Source: Planctomycetia bacterium (GTDB lineage: Bacteria > Planctomycetota > Planctomycetia > Pirellulales > Thermoguttaceae). From it: a stretch of DNA of 64,000 nucleotides. The stretch lies in contig JAUNSJ010000001.1 in assembly GCA_030539295.1 (NCBI GenBank), forward strand, positions 168,023 through 232,022, given 5' to 3'. Both the position numbers and the translations under genes were made by a program. Shown here piece by piece: positions 8,955-17,141 of this stretch (positions are counted from its first letter, which is position 1; each line of letters starts with the position of its first letter). The notes below the pieces were generated by a model that saw nothing but the letters and a program-made list of their open reading frames with translations, made no database searches and was not told where the DNA came from.

Positions 8955-9020
8955 TGTCGCAAAATGGAACCTCATTTTGCGCAAAATGGAATTGACCGCT
9001 GCGAAATTCCCGACTAAAAT
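8955..9020 (+). promoter_or_regulatory. Operator-promoter with 41-bp dispersed element, copy 1
   Basis: Positions 8955-8995 hold a 41-bp element found again, in the matching orientation, at 45842-45882. It contains direct repeats CGCAAAATGGAA at 8958-8969 and 8980-8991 (22-bp spacing) and a perfect 16-bp palindrome CATTTTGCGCAAAATG at 8973-8988. Its end overlaps the -35 box TTGACC (8992-8997). After 17 bp comes TAAAAT (9015-9020). The promoter serves the exported isomerase gene at 9080. Direct half-sites about two helical turns apart next to -35 are known for AraC/XylR-type activators; which regulator binds here is unknown. Confidence 0.72.
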
Positions 9021-9079
9021 AGATCCTGTGTGACTCAAATTCGAGTCTGTGTTTCAACCAATTCCGAAGGAGGTAAAAT

Positions 9080-9985
9080 ATGAAAACCCATTCTCACGTC
9101 CGGCGCTCCCTGCCGGCCATTCTCGTTCTGGCCCTGCTCTCGCTGACCTTAACAGCCAACGTCAATTTTGCGGAAGAGTCCTGCCCTGCCGGAACGAATG
9201 AAGTCTTTAAAGGGCCGGTCGGACTGGCTCTGTACAGTTTGCGAGCGACCATATCGGAAGATTTTGACGAGGCATTGGCCCTGGCTCAAAGTTACGGCGT
9301 ACGCTACGTAGAACTCTACGACTTGGCACCGGCAAATCTCTCTTCCGCCGAATTGCTCGCCAAGTTGCAGGAGTATGGTCTTACCGCCGTCGCCGCTTAT
9401 TTCGACTATGGTGAAATTCGGGACAATCCGGAATCTGTCGCCGTCCGCGCCAAAGAGCTGGGCGTGCTCTACGCCGGTATTTCCTGGCTGCCGCACGACG
9501 GTGCTCTGACAGAAGAAGCGGTCCGAGAGGCGGCCGAAGTCTTTAATCACGCCGGAGAAGTTCTTGCCAACGAAGGCATTACCTTCTATTTCCACAATCA
9601 CGGCTACGAATTTCAACCCTACGAAGACCGCACCCTGTTCCACCTTATGGTCGAATTATCCGACCCACGCTATGTCGCTTTTGAAATGGATGTGCTCTGG
9701 GTCGTTTTTCCCGGTCAGGACCCGGCCGCTCTTCTCCGCAAGTATCCCGGACGTTTCCCCATCCTTCATCTGAAGGACCTGCGAAAAGGAGTCGAAGGCA
9801 ATCTTTCCGGCGGGACAGCGTCCGAAAATCGAGTCGTTCTCGGACAGGGGCAGATCGATTATCCGGAACTGCTCCGCGCCGCGCAGGAAACCGGGGTCCA
9901 ATATTATCTCATCGAAGACGAGACGACCGACCCGCTCAAGAGCATTCCGGAATCACTGGAATACCTCGAATCCGTCCGCTGGTAG
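9080..9985 (+). CDS. Exported sugar phosphate isomerase/epimerase-fold (xylose isomerase-like TIM barrel) protein
   Basis: This 301-residue protein has a Sec signal peptide (hydrophobic core AILVLALLSLTLTANV, likely cleavage near NFAEES). The rest resembles the AP-endonuclease 2/xylose isomerase-like TIM barrel family (IolE/Hyi group). Markers are LALYSLRATI, VRYVELYD, FYFHNHGYEFQ, FEMDVLW, PILHLKDLR, LGQGQIDYPE and the C-terminal YLIEDE. The His, Glu and Asp residues in these segments would bind a divalent metal. The ribosome site is excellent (GGAGG, 7 nt from ATG). Export of such a protein is common in Planctomycetes and Bacteroidetes and implies work on a free sugar or sugar derivative in the periplasm. 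The substrate is unknown. It shares its operator with the operon at 42.3-45.6 kb. Confidence 0.82.
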   Translation: MKTHSHVRRSLPAILVLALLSLTLTANVNFAEESCPAGTNEVFKGPVGLALYSLRATISEDFDEALALAQSYGVRYVELYDLAPANLSSAELLAKLQEYGLTAVAAYFDYGEIRDNPESVAVRAKELGVLYAGISWLPHDGALTEEAVREAAEVFNHAGEVLANEGITFYFHNHGYEFQPYEDRTLFHLMVELSDPRYVAFEMDVLWVVFPGQDPAALLRKYPGRFPILHLKDLRKGVEGNLSGGTASENRVVLGQGQIDYPELLRAAQETGVQYYLIEDETTDPLKSIPESLEYLESVRW

Positions 9986-9993
9986 CCTCCGCA

Positions 9994-10029
9994 CCTGTCT
10001 GAACTCCTCTTTACGAGTGTTCAGACAGG
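9994..10029. terminator. Bidirectional hairpin terminator
   Basis: An 11-bp perfect stem (CCTGTCTGAAC with GTTCAGACAGG, 14-nt loop) lies between two convergent genes. A TTGTTT tract follows on the plus strand. Confidence 0.6.
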
Positions 10030-10063
10030 TTGTTTAAGCACAAAATGCGGGCAAACGGCGCAT

Positions 10064-11527
10064 TTATTCCGCCGCTACGGCTTCCAGCATGTCGCGAAGC
10101 TCGCCGCGGATTTTCGGCTCCGCTTTCCATTCGAGAATACTGCTCTGGGCTCGCCAAGTCGTATATCCGCCAACCTGGAACTGGTCAAGCGTGGGAATAT
10201 AGCCGTTGTAACCGTTGGCCAGACTAATAATAAAGGTGGGCGTAAACGGACTGTAGGCACGCAAATCGTGCCCCGTAAAACTGTAGACTTCGCACGGAAT
10301 CGTTCCAATCCCAACGTCGCCGACCCGAATCGCCTGAAGCAGAATGGACCGCTCCGGGGGAAGTTTCGACACTTCTACCGTCGCGTTCGCGTAGACGTCA
10401 GCAACACTCGTCGGCTCTTTCCCGTCCGCCTTGAGCTTCTCAAGCCACTCTTCGGCTGCGGCCAATTGCTCCGGCGTAACCTGCTTGATTGCCAGTTGAA
10501 GTCGCCTCGACTCTACTTCCAGCGGAACCCAGTCGGCAAAGGTCATCTGCTTATAGACCTCCAGCACATCTTTCGCGATTTCTTCCCCGACGAGCGTCGC
10601 GGTAATCGGCTGCTCTTCCTCCGATTTCAGAAAATCGAAACAGTTCGTGTCGCCACTGGTCCCGTTGGTCATCATGGCAACGAATTCTTCCGGAGCGTCC
10701 AGCAGTTCACCCACTTTATTCGCGAAAACGCCGAAATAATCGGCCGAAATAATTCCGCCCGGCACCGTTGCATAGTGCGTGGAGTAGTTCGAGAGCATGG
10801 CATACGGCTTCCCGTCCAGTGTCTGAAACGCCAGGACATAAACCGTTTGGTCCGGAACGCCAGTACGCGTAATAGCAGCCGGGTTTTCCCGCCCAGGATT
10901 CATTTGAGCCAGGTCACGCGGCACGCCGGAGAATCCCTCCGGAATGCTCCAGGAAGCAACCGGATCCATCATAAAGCGGCGACAGAAAACAAAACGCCGC
11001 TCGCGGCATGTGCCATAACCCACCCGCACCGGCCGAAGATTCGCATTGGCCTGAATAAGAGCCTCGGCAACCCGCTGGGGAAACGTCGCGCGATATTCGT
11101 CCGCCACAGGCGTAAAATGACACCGCGCTAACGACGGAGCACTGTGGCAATGCGTCGCGCTAATGCAGATATTTTCCGGAGCCAAGCCGGTTTTCTCCGT
11201 GACAAGGGCCTTAATTTCGTCAATCAGTTCGTCGGGCATCATGCAAATATCGACGGCACAGAATGCGAATCGCGTCGTTCCATCATCGAGCACAAGAGCC
11301 CTCGCATGAAGCGGGTCGGCCACTTTCTCCGCGTAGCCTGGCAGAAAACCACCATTCATAACAACAGGAAGCGTTGTCGGCGAGGTATCGACACGGGCCA
11401 CGCCCGCCTGAAAGACTTGCTTAACCTCTACACCACCTTCTTCTGCCCCGCCCATAACCGGACAAAAGCACAACAGTAAAGCCAAAGACACGGTCGCCCC
11501 GAGGCGATGCACACCAGATTTCTTCAT
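10064..11527 (-). CDS. Exported neutral/alkaline ceramidase-fold hydrolase
   Basis: This 487-residue protein has a Sec signal peptide (cleavage near VMGGAEE). It belongs by pattern to the neutral/alkaline non-lysosomal ceramidase N-terminal family: AGVARVDTSP at the start of the mature protein, DPLHARALVLDDG, the metal-site motif ISATHCHSAPS, SNYSTHYATVPGG and TNGTSGDTNC. These His residues correspond to the zinc-binding histidines of bacterial ceramidases. Planctomycetes carry many such paralogs without the ceramidase C-terminal domain, so true ceramidase activity is not assured. It could hydrolyse another amide or ester outside the cell. A second, diverged paralog lies at 42304-43791. Its promoter is at 11578-11606. 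Confidence 0.8.
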   Translation of the reverse strand: MKKSGVHRLGATVSLALLLCFCPVMGGAEEGGVEVKQVFQAGVARVDTSPTTLPVVMNGGFLPGYAEKVADPLHARALVLDDGTTRFAFCAVDICMMPDELIDEIKALVTEKTGLAPENICISATHCHSAPSLARCHFTPVADEYRATFPQRVAEALIQANANLRPVRVGYGTCRERRFVFCRRFMMDPVASWSIPEGFSGVPRDLAQMNPGRENPAAITRTGVPDQTVYVLAFQTLDGKPYAMLSNYSTHYATVPGGIISADYFGVFANKVGELLDAPEEFVAMMTNGTSGDTNCFDFLKSEEEQPITATLVGEEIAKDVLEVYKQMTFADWVPLEVESRRLQLAIKQVTPEQLAAAEEWLEKLKADGKEPTSVADVYANATVEVSKLPPERSILLQAIRVGDVGIGTIPCEVYSFTGHDLRAYSPFTPTFIISLANGYNGYIPTLDQFQVGGYTTWRAQSSILEWKAEPKIRGELRDMLEAVAAE

Positions 11528-11577
11528 GGCACATTCCTTTTTCTAAACAGAGTTCTCTTGGCGGGGTGTATGTTTCT

Positions 11578-11606
11578 ATTGTAGCAAAAACCGACCCGAC
11601 TGTCAA
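11578..11606 (-). promoter_or_regulatory. Sigma70-type promoter for the ceramidase-fold gene
   Basis: On the minus strand TTGACA (11606-11601) and TACAAT (11583-11578) are separated by 17 bp. The predicted start site is about 45 bp upstream of the ATG at 11527. Confidence 0.65.
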
Positions 11607-11674
11607 GCAGGGGACAATTTGCACCCCGGCGTTCCCGACTGCTTGCAGGGCCCGACCGCACACTCACGCGTCTC

Positions 11675-11703
11675 TTGACAAAGATTTGGCCGCGTGCTAG
11701 AAT
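11675..11703 (+). promoter_or_regulatory. Sigma70-type promoter for the AlkZ-related gene
   Basis: TTGACA (11675-11680) and TAGAAT (11698-11703) are separated by 17 bp. It is back to back with the ceramidase-fold promoter, with the -35 boxes about 68 bp apart. Confidence 0.65.
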
Positions 11704-11808
11704 TAAGTTGTGTGTGAGAATAAAAATGAGGTCGGATTCGGGGCCGGTGTCAGAGGAAAGAAACCCAGAACAAACTTCCTGTTGAGAGATTTTTTAAAAG
11801 GCTGTCCC

Positions 11809-12474
11809 ATGAAAAAGCGTCATATTCGTGACTACGCGGAATTGCGTCCCTTGGTAGAGGAGATGGGAATTCTGCCACTGTTTCCCGGCGCAATTCAGGG
11901 CTATTCCCTGTGGGACTATACGGACGAGGCGGACTGGTTTCAGGGCGATAGCGAATATGACCCCTGGGAATGGCGATGTCGAGCGGCGGCGGAAGGGCAT
12001 TTGGCCTACGGTAAATTCTTCGGTGGAAAAGCGGGGTTTATCTCCCGAACCTGGTTCCCTGTCTTCGTTAACGCCAGACGCCGCGGACTAACATTCGACG
12101 CGATTCGACGCAAGGAGAAATGGCCGGAGGATACCCGAAAAGTCATGGCCCTCTTTCAGCAAGAGGGCGAATTCCCGTCCAACGATGTCAAGAAGCGTTC
12201 CGGGCTGACCCGCAGTTTCGACCGTACGGTCACGCTCCTTCAGCACAAGACGTACCTGCTCACGACCGGTTTCTTTCGCAAACGGAGTAAAGAGGGCTTG
12301 GAATACGGCTGGTCCACGGCTATCCTGGCAACAGCGGAAACCTACTTCGGGACGCAATACGTCCACTCTTGCTCCTACGACTCCTGGCAAGATTCACGGC
12401 AGGAGATTCTGGACCACGTTGCCGGAATGTTCCCTCGCGCACCCAGCCGCTTGCTGCACCTCTTTCTTGACTAA
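11809..12474 (+). CDS. AlkZ-related winged-helix protein
   Basis: This 221-residue cytoplasmic protein resembles the group annotated as AlkZ-related in gut bacteria. That similarity is recalled from general pattern (YAELRPLVEEMGILPLF near the start, then AYGKFFGGKAGFIS, WFPVFVNARRRG and a helix-turn-helix-like segment around GEFPSNDVKKRSGL). AlkZ-type DNA glycosylases remove bulky or crosslinked bases using tandem winged helices. Whether this short relative keeps glycosylase activity is not shown. The ATG at 11809 is preferred to an upstream GTG because the extension is low-similarity and the N-terminal block begins there. The ribosome site (AAAAGG) is moderate. It stands alone between a strong promoter and a convergent gene. 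Confidence 0.55.
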   Translation: MKKRHIRDYAELRPLVEEMGILPLFPGAIQGYSLWDYTDEADWFQGDSEYDPWEWRCRAAAEGHLAYGKFFGGKAGFISRTWFPVFVNARRRGLTFDAIRRKEKWPEDTRKVMALFQQEGEFPSNDVKKRSGLTRSFDRTVTLLQHKTYLLTTGFFRKRSKEGLEYGWSTAILATAETYFGTQYVHSCSYDSWQDSRQEILDHVAGMFPRAPSRLLHLFLD

Positions 12475-12592
12475 GTGAAAATAGCTTGCGACTTTGCCAT
12501 GACGGCCCCAAACGGCAAGCGGCCGGATTAAAACGACCGCTCGAGGCTGGGACCTGCGCTGAACGTTCCGCGGAAAGGTTCGCCGGAAAAAC

Positions 12593-13756
12593 TCAAATGA
12601 GTGTTTTTAAAAGCGTATTCGTTGCCCGGAGCATGGCGGGGCAATATTTCTCGTCGTCAAGCACATGAAAAATCTTGCGATTACTCTCCTCGTCGCAATA
12701 ATTCCACGTAATCCGGCCGCGATCGTCCGCTTTAACATGAATGTTTTCCAAGCGATAGAGCGCGTCGTTCGGATCGACTTCGTCCGTAGCGACAATATCA
12801 CCGTCACGCGTCACCGTACGATTAGCGAGCATGAACAGACTCGTTGTAGCCCAAAGTGAGCGTGCACCGTTGTTTTGCGTCCGTATCATCTTGAACCACG
12901 GGTCATCCTCAACGCCATTTTCCATGTTACGCATCCAGTTGACATCTTGCGAATGACTGAACATATAGTACATGAAGTAGCGAAGCGCAGGCGAGGCCTC
13001 GTTGAGCAGGAGTTCATGCGCCCCTTCGAAATAGGTGGCATTTCCGCCCATCTTCCAGTCTAAGGTCGTATGCCAGCAGGGGAACCAGTAGACAGGGCAC
13101 GGAACGTCATTAAAGAGCGCGGCCTGCCCTGCCCGATTCGCCGTTATATTGTATTCCTCTTCGTCCGGCTTGTTCGGATTCGGAAACGCACTGCCGCAGT
13201 TGACATAGAGCCCGGCGCACTTTTCGCGAAAGAGATCCGGCTCACGCAGTGCGGCGACAGCCACGTCTGGCGCGGAACTGCCACACTTAAAACGAACAGG
13301 TCGCTCGGCGCGACGCAGAACATCGAGAATGAAATGAACCGCAGCCAGTTCACGTGCGGGCGCATCGTCCAAACGGTCGTCTGCCGTCCGCATCTTTAAC
13401 CGGGAGCCGACAACACCTGGCACATGGCTGCCACAAATACGATTCATCTGCGCCACGGCAACCACGGCCGGGTCGCCATTAACCCAGTCCATAACGGGGT
13501 AGTCGAGAATAACTCCCCGCAGGTCAATATATCCTTGTAATGCCAACGCGAAAACAACAGCTAAATCAAAATGGTCGTCCGGGTCAGCATGCGGATGAAA
13601 GAGGTCCGTCTGATGCAGAACAATTGGACAACTCAAATCGTGCGTAAACGATTCGCGAGGTCCCTCATCCGAGTGCACCAGATTGCGTCCAGCGAGCAGG
13701 CCTGCGGCTCCCAGCAGATTCCCCTGAAAAAAAGCTCGTCGATTGCATTGCGTCAT
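12593..13756 (-). CDS. Tat-exported nucleoside hydrolase-like protein
   Basis: This 387-residue protein begins with a twin-arginine signal (NRRAFFQGNLLGAAGLLAG). The mature start has LHQTDLFHPHADPDDHFDLA, a variant of the DxDxxxDD calcium/ribose site of inosine-uridine nucleoside hydrolases. VGSRLKM, LRRAERPVRFKCGSS and GLYVNCGSAF follow as in that fold. It would cleave N-glycosidic bonds of nucleosides, or a related substrate, in the periplasm. The start has GGAG six nt upstream. It is the last gene of an operon with a lipoprotein (20 bp gap) and a DUF1559 prepilin-like protein, divergent from a XylR-like regulator. Substrate assignment is tentative because the canonical acidic motif is altered. 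Confidence 0.72.
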   Translation of the reverse strand: MTQCNRRAFFQGNLLGAAGLLAGRNLVHSDEGPRESFTHDLSCPIVLHQTDLFHPHADPDDHFDLAVVFALALQGYIDLRGVILDYPVMDWVNGDPAVVAVAQMNRICGSHVPGVVGSRLKMRTADDRLDDAPARELAAVHFILDVLRRAERPVRFKCGSSAPDVAVAALREPDLFREKCAGLYVNCGSAFPNPNKPDEEEYNITANRAGQAALFNDVPCPVYWFPCWHTTLDWKMGGNATYFEGAHELLLNEASPALRYFMYYMFSHSQDVNWMRNMENGVEDDPWFKMIRTQNNGARSLWATTSLFMLANRTVTRDGDIVATDEVDPNDALYRLENIHVKADDRGRITWNYCDEESNRKIFHVLDDEKYCPAMLRATNTLLKTLI

Positions 13757-13776
13757 AAAAAACTCCTGTCTCTATT

Positions 13777-14223
13777 CTATTTTTGATGGGGCGGGTCCGC
13801 TGGCTCAACGACAATATTGAAAGTGCCTTCGCCTGGCACAGTAAAGGTCAACGGAGTCGTCTCCGCGGAACAAAAACGGCGGTCGACCAAAGAACGAATC
13901 TTGGGCATTTTTCCCGCCTTACGGTCTTCCTCGGAAAGTGGCATCTCCTCATCCACCAGGTCAACATAGACTTTATAGGTGCCAGGAGGAAGGCCGTCGG
14001 ATTCTGTAAGCGAGCCGACATCAAAGGACCCGTCCGGCTGTATGGCCCCGCGGGCAATGAACGTCGGCGTGCAAAAGTAGACCATGCCGCGGTCGAGCGG
14101 CGTCCCGTCCGGAAAGGTCACGGAACCGTTCAGATCCTGTTTGCCATCGCAACCGGCAAACGCAACGAACGCAGCGAGGACCAGTAGCGGGAGCAGACGA
14201 CGAAATGTTAAAAATTGTTTCAC
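13777..14223 (-). CDS. Small lipoprotein with carboxypeptidase-regulatory-like fold
   Basis: This 148-residue protein starts at a GTG with GGAG 8 nt upstream. It has a lipoprotein signal (LVLAAFVAFAGC) with the lipid-modified Cys at about residue 25. The mature part, LNGSVTFPDGTPLDRGMVYF, then PDGSFDVGSL and LPPGTYKVYV, is the beta-sandwich pattern of carboxypeptidase-regulatory/CNA-B-like domains. Planctomycetes often encode such a lipoprotein directly after a DUF1559 prepilin-like gene. Here it lies 12 bp after one and 20 bp before a nucleoside-hydrolase-like gene. Its function is not established; a structural or envelope-anchoring partner of the pilin-like protein is an inference. Confidence 0.75.
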   Translation of the reverse strand: MKQFLTFRRLLPLLVLAAFVAFAGCDGKQDLNGSVTFPDGTPLDRGMVYFCTPTFIARGAIQPDGSFDVGSLTESDGLPPGTYKVYVDLVDEEMPLSEEDRKAGKMPKIRSLVDRRFCSAETTPLTFTVPGEGTFNIVVEPADPPHQK

Positions 14224-14235
14224 GGCAGTATCTCC

Positions 14236-15318
14236 TTACAAACTTACAGTCGCGCCATCGTTAACGATAGAGAACGCAGCGAGAATATCCGGCGAGGTTG
14301 TAACGCCCACGGCACGAACAGAGCCGTCGCCCAAAACGAAGTTGCAGACGCCTGGATGATAACTCCCAAAGCCAAAGCCACGAATCGGACTGATTGACGG
14401 ATTACGCGAACCGGGAAGCGCAAACTGATAATCGGACGGACGCGACAAGGGTATCTTGCGTAGTCCGGTGCCGCCTGCGGAGTAACTCGATAGGTCCGCT
14501 GTTTCGTAATAGACCAAAGAGCGGCCAGCCGGGGCACTCGAATAGGCGTTGCCGAAACGTAACATACCGCAGTCGCCATAATCCAGCATGTCTTCATTGT
14601 TGTTATCTGCTCCCGAGCATTTACCAACACGCCCGAGCGGGATATGCTTTTCGCCCACGAAAAACTGATTCGAAAGACCGTCAATGACCCAAGAGAACGT
14701 GTCTCGCGATTGCCAGCTCAAGGACCCGGGTTTGTATTGATAGACCGCGCTGCGGAACGGGCCAACGATATCTTTGTAATGCGTCTCATCCGCATCCCAC
14801 CAGTTGTCGCCATTCTTATTGGTGGCCATGACCATGGCGTAGTCCCCTTGCGGTCCCTTGCCGTCCATCGTGTATGAACCTCCAGCGGCGGTCGTGGAAT
14901 AGTATTCACCGGACCGGCGTGAGGAGCATTGATAGACGTCAAAGGAACCAAAGGCCTTTTGCGTGGATTCAGTCTGTTCATCCCACCAGCCGTCGCCCAA
15001 CAGGAACGTATTGTAGTCCACACTATAGCCTTTAGTCACGATCTCATAAAAAGCGGTCTGTTCCAGGTAAGGATATAAGACGGTGAACATGTTGCCACGG
15101 GTGTAATTCAGGACCGTTGAAGGCGGAATGCCCTGCTTTACGTCGTGGAAGTTGTGGATAGCCAGCCCAATCTGTTTCAGATTGTTCACGCACTGCATGC
15201 GTCGGGCCGCCTCTCGCGCCGCCTGTACCGCAGGCAGAAGCAACGCAATCAGGATGCCGATGATGGCTATGACCACCAACAGCTCAACAAGAGTAAAGCC
15301 AAAACGTCTCTTTTTCAT
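14236..15318 (-). CDS. DUF1559 prepilin-like protein
   Basis: This 360-residue protein has a short basic leader (MKKRRFG) followed by the type IV prepilin/pseudopilin N-methylation segment [20 protein letters not shown]. Next comes the planctomycete signature [16 protein letters not shown], and the body ends with an [17 protein letters not shown] block typical of DUF1559. The start has AAGGAG 8 nt upstream. It should be cleaved by a prepilin peptidase and sit in the inner membrane or a pseudopilus. DUF1559 proteins are hugely expanded in Planctomycetes with unknown role. It is first in an operon with a lipoprotein and a nucleoside-hydrolase-like enzyme, transcribed from the mirror-image promoter at 15434-15472. 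Confidence 0.9.
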   Translation of the reverse strand: MKKRRFGFTLVELLVVIAIIGILIALLLPAVQAAREAARRMQCVNNLKQIGLAIHNFHDVKQGIPPSTVLNYTRGNMFTVLYPYLEQTAFYEIVTKGYSVDYNTFLLGDGWWDEQTESTQKAFGSFDVYQCSSRRSGEYYSTTAAGGSYTMDGKGPQGDYAMVMATNKNGDNWWDADETHYKDIVGPFRSAVYQYKPGSLSWQSRDTFSWVIDGLSNQFFVGEKHIPLGRVGKCSGADNNNEDMLDYGDCGMLRFGNAYSSAPAGRSLVYYETADLSSYSAGGTGLRKIPLSRPSDYQFALPGSRNPSISPIRGFGFGSYHPGVCNFVLGDGSVRAVGVTTSPDILAAFSIVNDGATVSL

Positions 15319-15433
15319 CGGAAAGCTCCTTTCGATAGTGTTGTCGGTTTCGTCGGGGGAATCAAGCGGTCAAGGCACCCCCGTTTGGAAAAAAGTGTCG
15401 TTTTTTCGTAACGACTTTTTTCCTCTTTTCCTG

Positions 15434-15472
15434 TATTGACAGTATACCATGGCGTGTGGTATACTGTCAATA
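15434..15472. promoter_or_regulatory. Perfect inverted repeat forming two overlapping divergent promoters
   Basis: Arms TATTGACAGTATACCA (15434-15449) and its exact complement (15457-15472) flank a 7-bp centre. On the plus strand they give TTGACA (15436-15441), 18 bp, TATACT (15460-15465). By symmetry the minus strand has the same promoter. The two face each other across the same DNA, so binding of polymerase at one should exclude the other. The rightward promoter serves the XylR-like regulator and the leftward one the DUF1559 operon. Confidence 0.8.
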
Positions 15473-15529
15473 AATATTTTTCGCAATCCTGTAATGAAAT
15501 TCCGCAAGATTACGAACGAGGAGGTTGAG

Positions 15530-16831
15530 GTGCTTGACGTGACCGGAAAATTCAGGTATGTTACCGATACAGTGGCCGTTCCAGAGAGTAAATCCATGTC
15601 AGAGAAAGTAAACGCCATGCCCTTAAAACCACGGCAGCGTCCGCTCAAGGTAGCCGTTCTATTTTCGCCACTTTACGCCAATTTGCGACAGAAAGCGGCG
15701 GGAGTCGCTCGCTATTCCCGGCTTTACGGCCCTTGGGAATTCAGCGTCGTGCCTCGAGGGCTCCAGGACCCATTCCTGCCCGACGTCAGCCAGTGGCGAC
15801 CCGACGGCGTGATCGGACAAAATCTCACTCCTGCCATTATCGACCGTATTGTCGACGCTAAAATTCCCATTATCGTCTTTGAACCCACCTACGAACAGCG
15901 GCGGGAAGAGCATCCTTTCCACGGCTCTCCTACGGTCCGCATTGACTCGGAAGCCATTGGTCAGCTCGCAGCTCAATACTTTCTCGAACGCCATTTTTCC
16001 CATTTTGCTTACGTTTGCGAGTACGACAATATCTACTGGTCAGACGTTCGGGAAGAGGCCTTTTCTCGGGTCCTGCACGATTACGGCTACCCATGCGACG
16101 TCTACCACGGGCACAATCTCCACGAAAATATGGTCGACCGCGACAGTGACCTGGAACGGTGGCTAATGCAGTTGCCCAAACCGGTAGCCATCCTCGCCTG
16201 TAACGACCATCAGGGACGTCGCGTACTCAATAGCTGCCTGCGTACCGATATTTCCGTCCCTTATCAGGCATCGGTGCTCGGCGTGGATAACGATGAATTC
16301 TTTTGCATGACCGCCAATCCCATGCTCTCCAGTATCGGGACAGAAGCCGAATGGGGCGGATATCAAGGCGCCAAAATGCTCGACCTGCTCCTGCGCGGCG
16401 AAACCACTGCCGAAAAAGATATCTTGTACGGGCCAACCGAAACGGTCTCCCGGCAGTCCACCGCCGTCACGACACTCGCCGACCCCTTCGTAATTAAGGC
16501 ACTTGAGTTCATACGCATCAATAACGGATGTCAAATCCGGGTCTCCGACGTAATTCACCATGTGAACGTTTCCCAACGCACTCTCGAAAACCATTTTCAG
16601 ACGTTGCTCGGAACTTCCATTATGGACCAGATTAAAAAAGTACGCAACGAGACCATTTTACGCCTCGTCCGGGAAACCGACACGCCGGTTAAAGAAATTG
16701 CCCTCCAGGTTGGATTTGAAACTTCCATCCATCTTTGCTCCGTATTCCGCAAAGAGTTTGGCATGACCATCTCCACCTATCGTCGGGACCTGTGCGAACG
16801 TGAAGGTCTCTTCCCACTTGATAAACAATAA
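15530..16831 (+). CDS. XylR-like AraC-family transcriptional regulator
   Basis: This regulator has about 433 residues. After a short variable start, residues about 35-310 form a LacI/periplasmic-binding-protein-like ligand domain (KVAVLFSPLYANLRQKAAGV, HFSHFAYVCEYDN, VAILACNDHQGRRV, ASVLGVDNDEFFC), as in the xylose regulator XylR. The C-terminal 100 residues are a double helix-turn-helix AraC domain (RVSDVIHHVNVSQRTLENHF, VKEIALQVGFETSIHLCSVF). The GTG at 15530 is chosen: it has a GAGGAGG site 5 nt upstream and lies downstream of the predicted transcription start near 15472, whereas the ATG at 15449 lies inside the promoter. It probably senses a sugar or nucleoside and controls the divergent DUF1559/nucleoside-hydrolase operon. 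Confidence 0.85.
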   Translation: MLDVTGKFRYVTDTVAVPESKSMSEKVNAMPLKPRQRPLKVAVLFSPLYANLRQKAAGVARYSRLYGPWEFSVVPRGLQDPFLPDVSQWRPDGVIGQNLTPAIIDRIVDAKIPIIVFEPTYEQRREEHPFHGSPTVRIDSEAIGQLAAQYFLERHFSHFAYVCEYDNIYWSDVREEAFSRVLHDYGYPCDVYHGHNLHENMVDRDSDLERWLMQLPKPVAILACNDHQGRRVLNSCLRTDISVPYQASVLGVDNDEFFCMTANPMLSSIGTEAEWGGYQGAKMLDLLLRGETTAEKDILYGPTETVSRQSTAVTTLADPFVIKALEFIRINNGCQIRVSDVIHHVNVSQRTLENHFQTLLGTSIMDQIKKVRNETILRLVRETDTPVKEIALQVGFETSIHLCSVFRKEFGMTISTYRRDLCEREGLFPLDKQ

Positions 16832-17141
16832 CGATATTCACTTTCTTGTTGCATCATTCAATAAATTCCATTGTCGTAATAAGAACGAAAAAAAGGGTCC
16901 CCGGATAGTCAACTTGGAAATCTATGATAAAATACCCGTAATGTTCGGACAGTTTCGACTCACCCTATTGATATTTTCCTGACGTTGATCGTTCGGTTTT
17001 TCGTACAAGACCTGTATGGGGTTGCTCGCGGAAAGCGAACGGCTGTAATTTGCGGCGCGGCGGTAAATATTGAGACGAAGCCACTCTGTATTACTAATTT
17101 ACGTTACCCATTCCACCTTAAGTTTTTAGGAGGTCTGACCC
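16832..17141. other. Intergenic region before the aldolase gene
   Basis: No gene is supported. The stretch must hold the promoter of the aldolase gene, but no well-spaced pair of boxes stands out. The only clear signal is the AGGAGG ribosome site just before 17142. Confidence 0.4.

Noticed and set aside
15449..15529. Earlier ATG start for the XylR-like regulator
   Set aside because: It lies within the palindromic promoter, upstream of the predicted transcript start; GTG 15530 has a near-perfect ribosome site.
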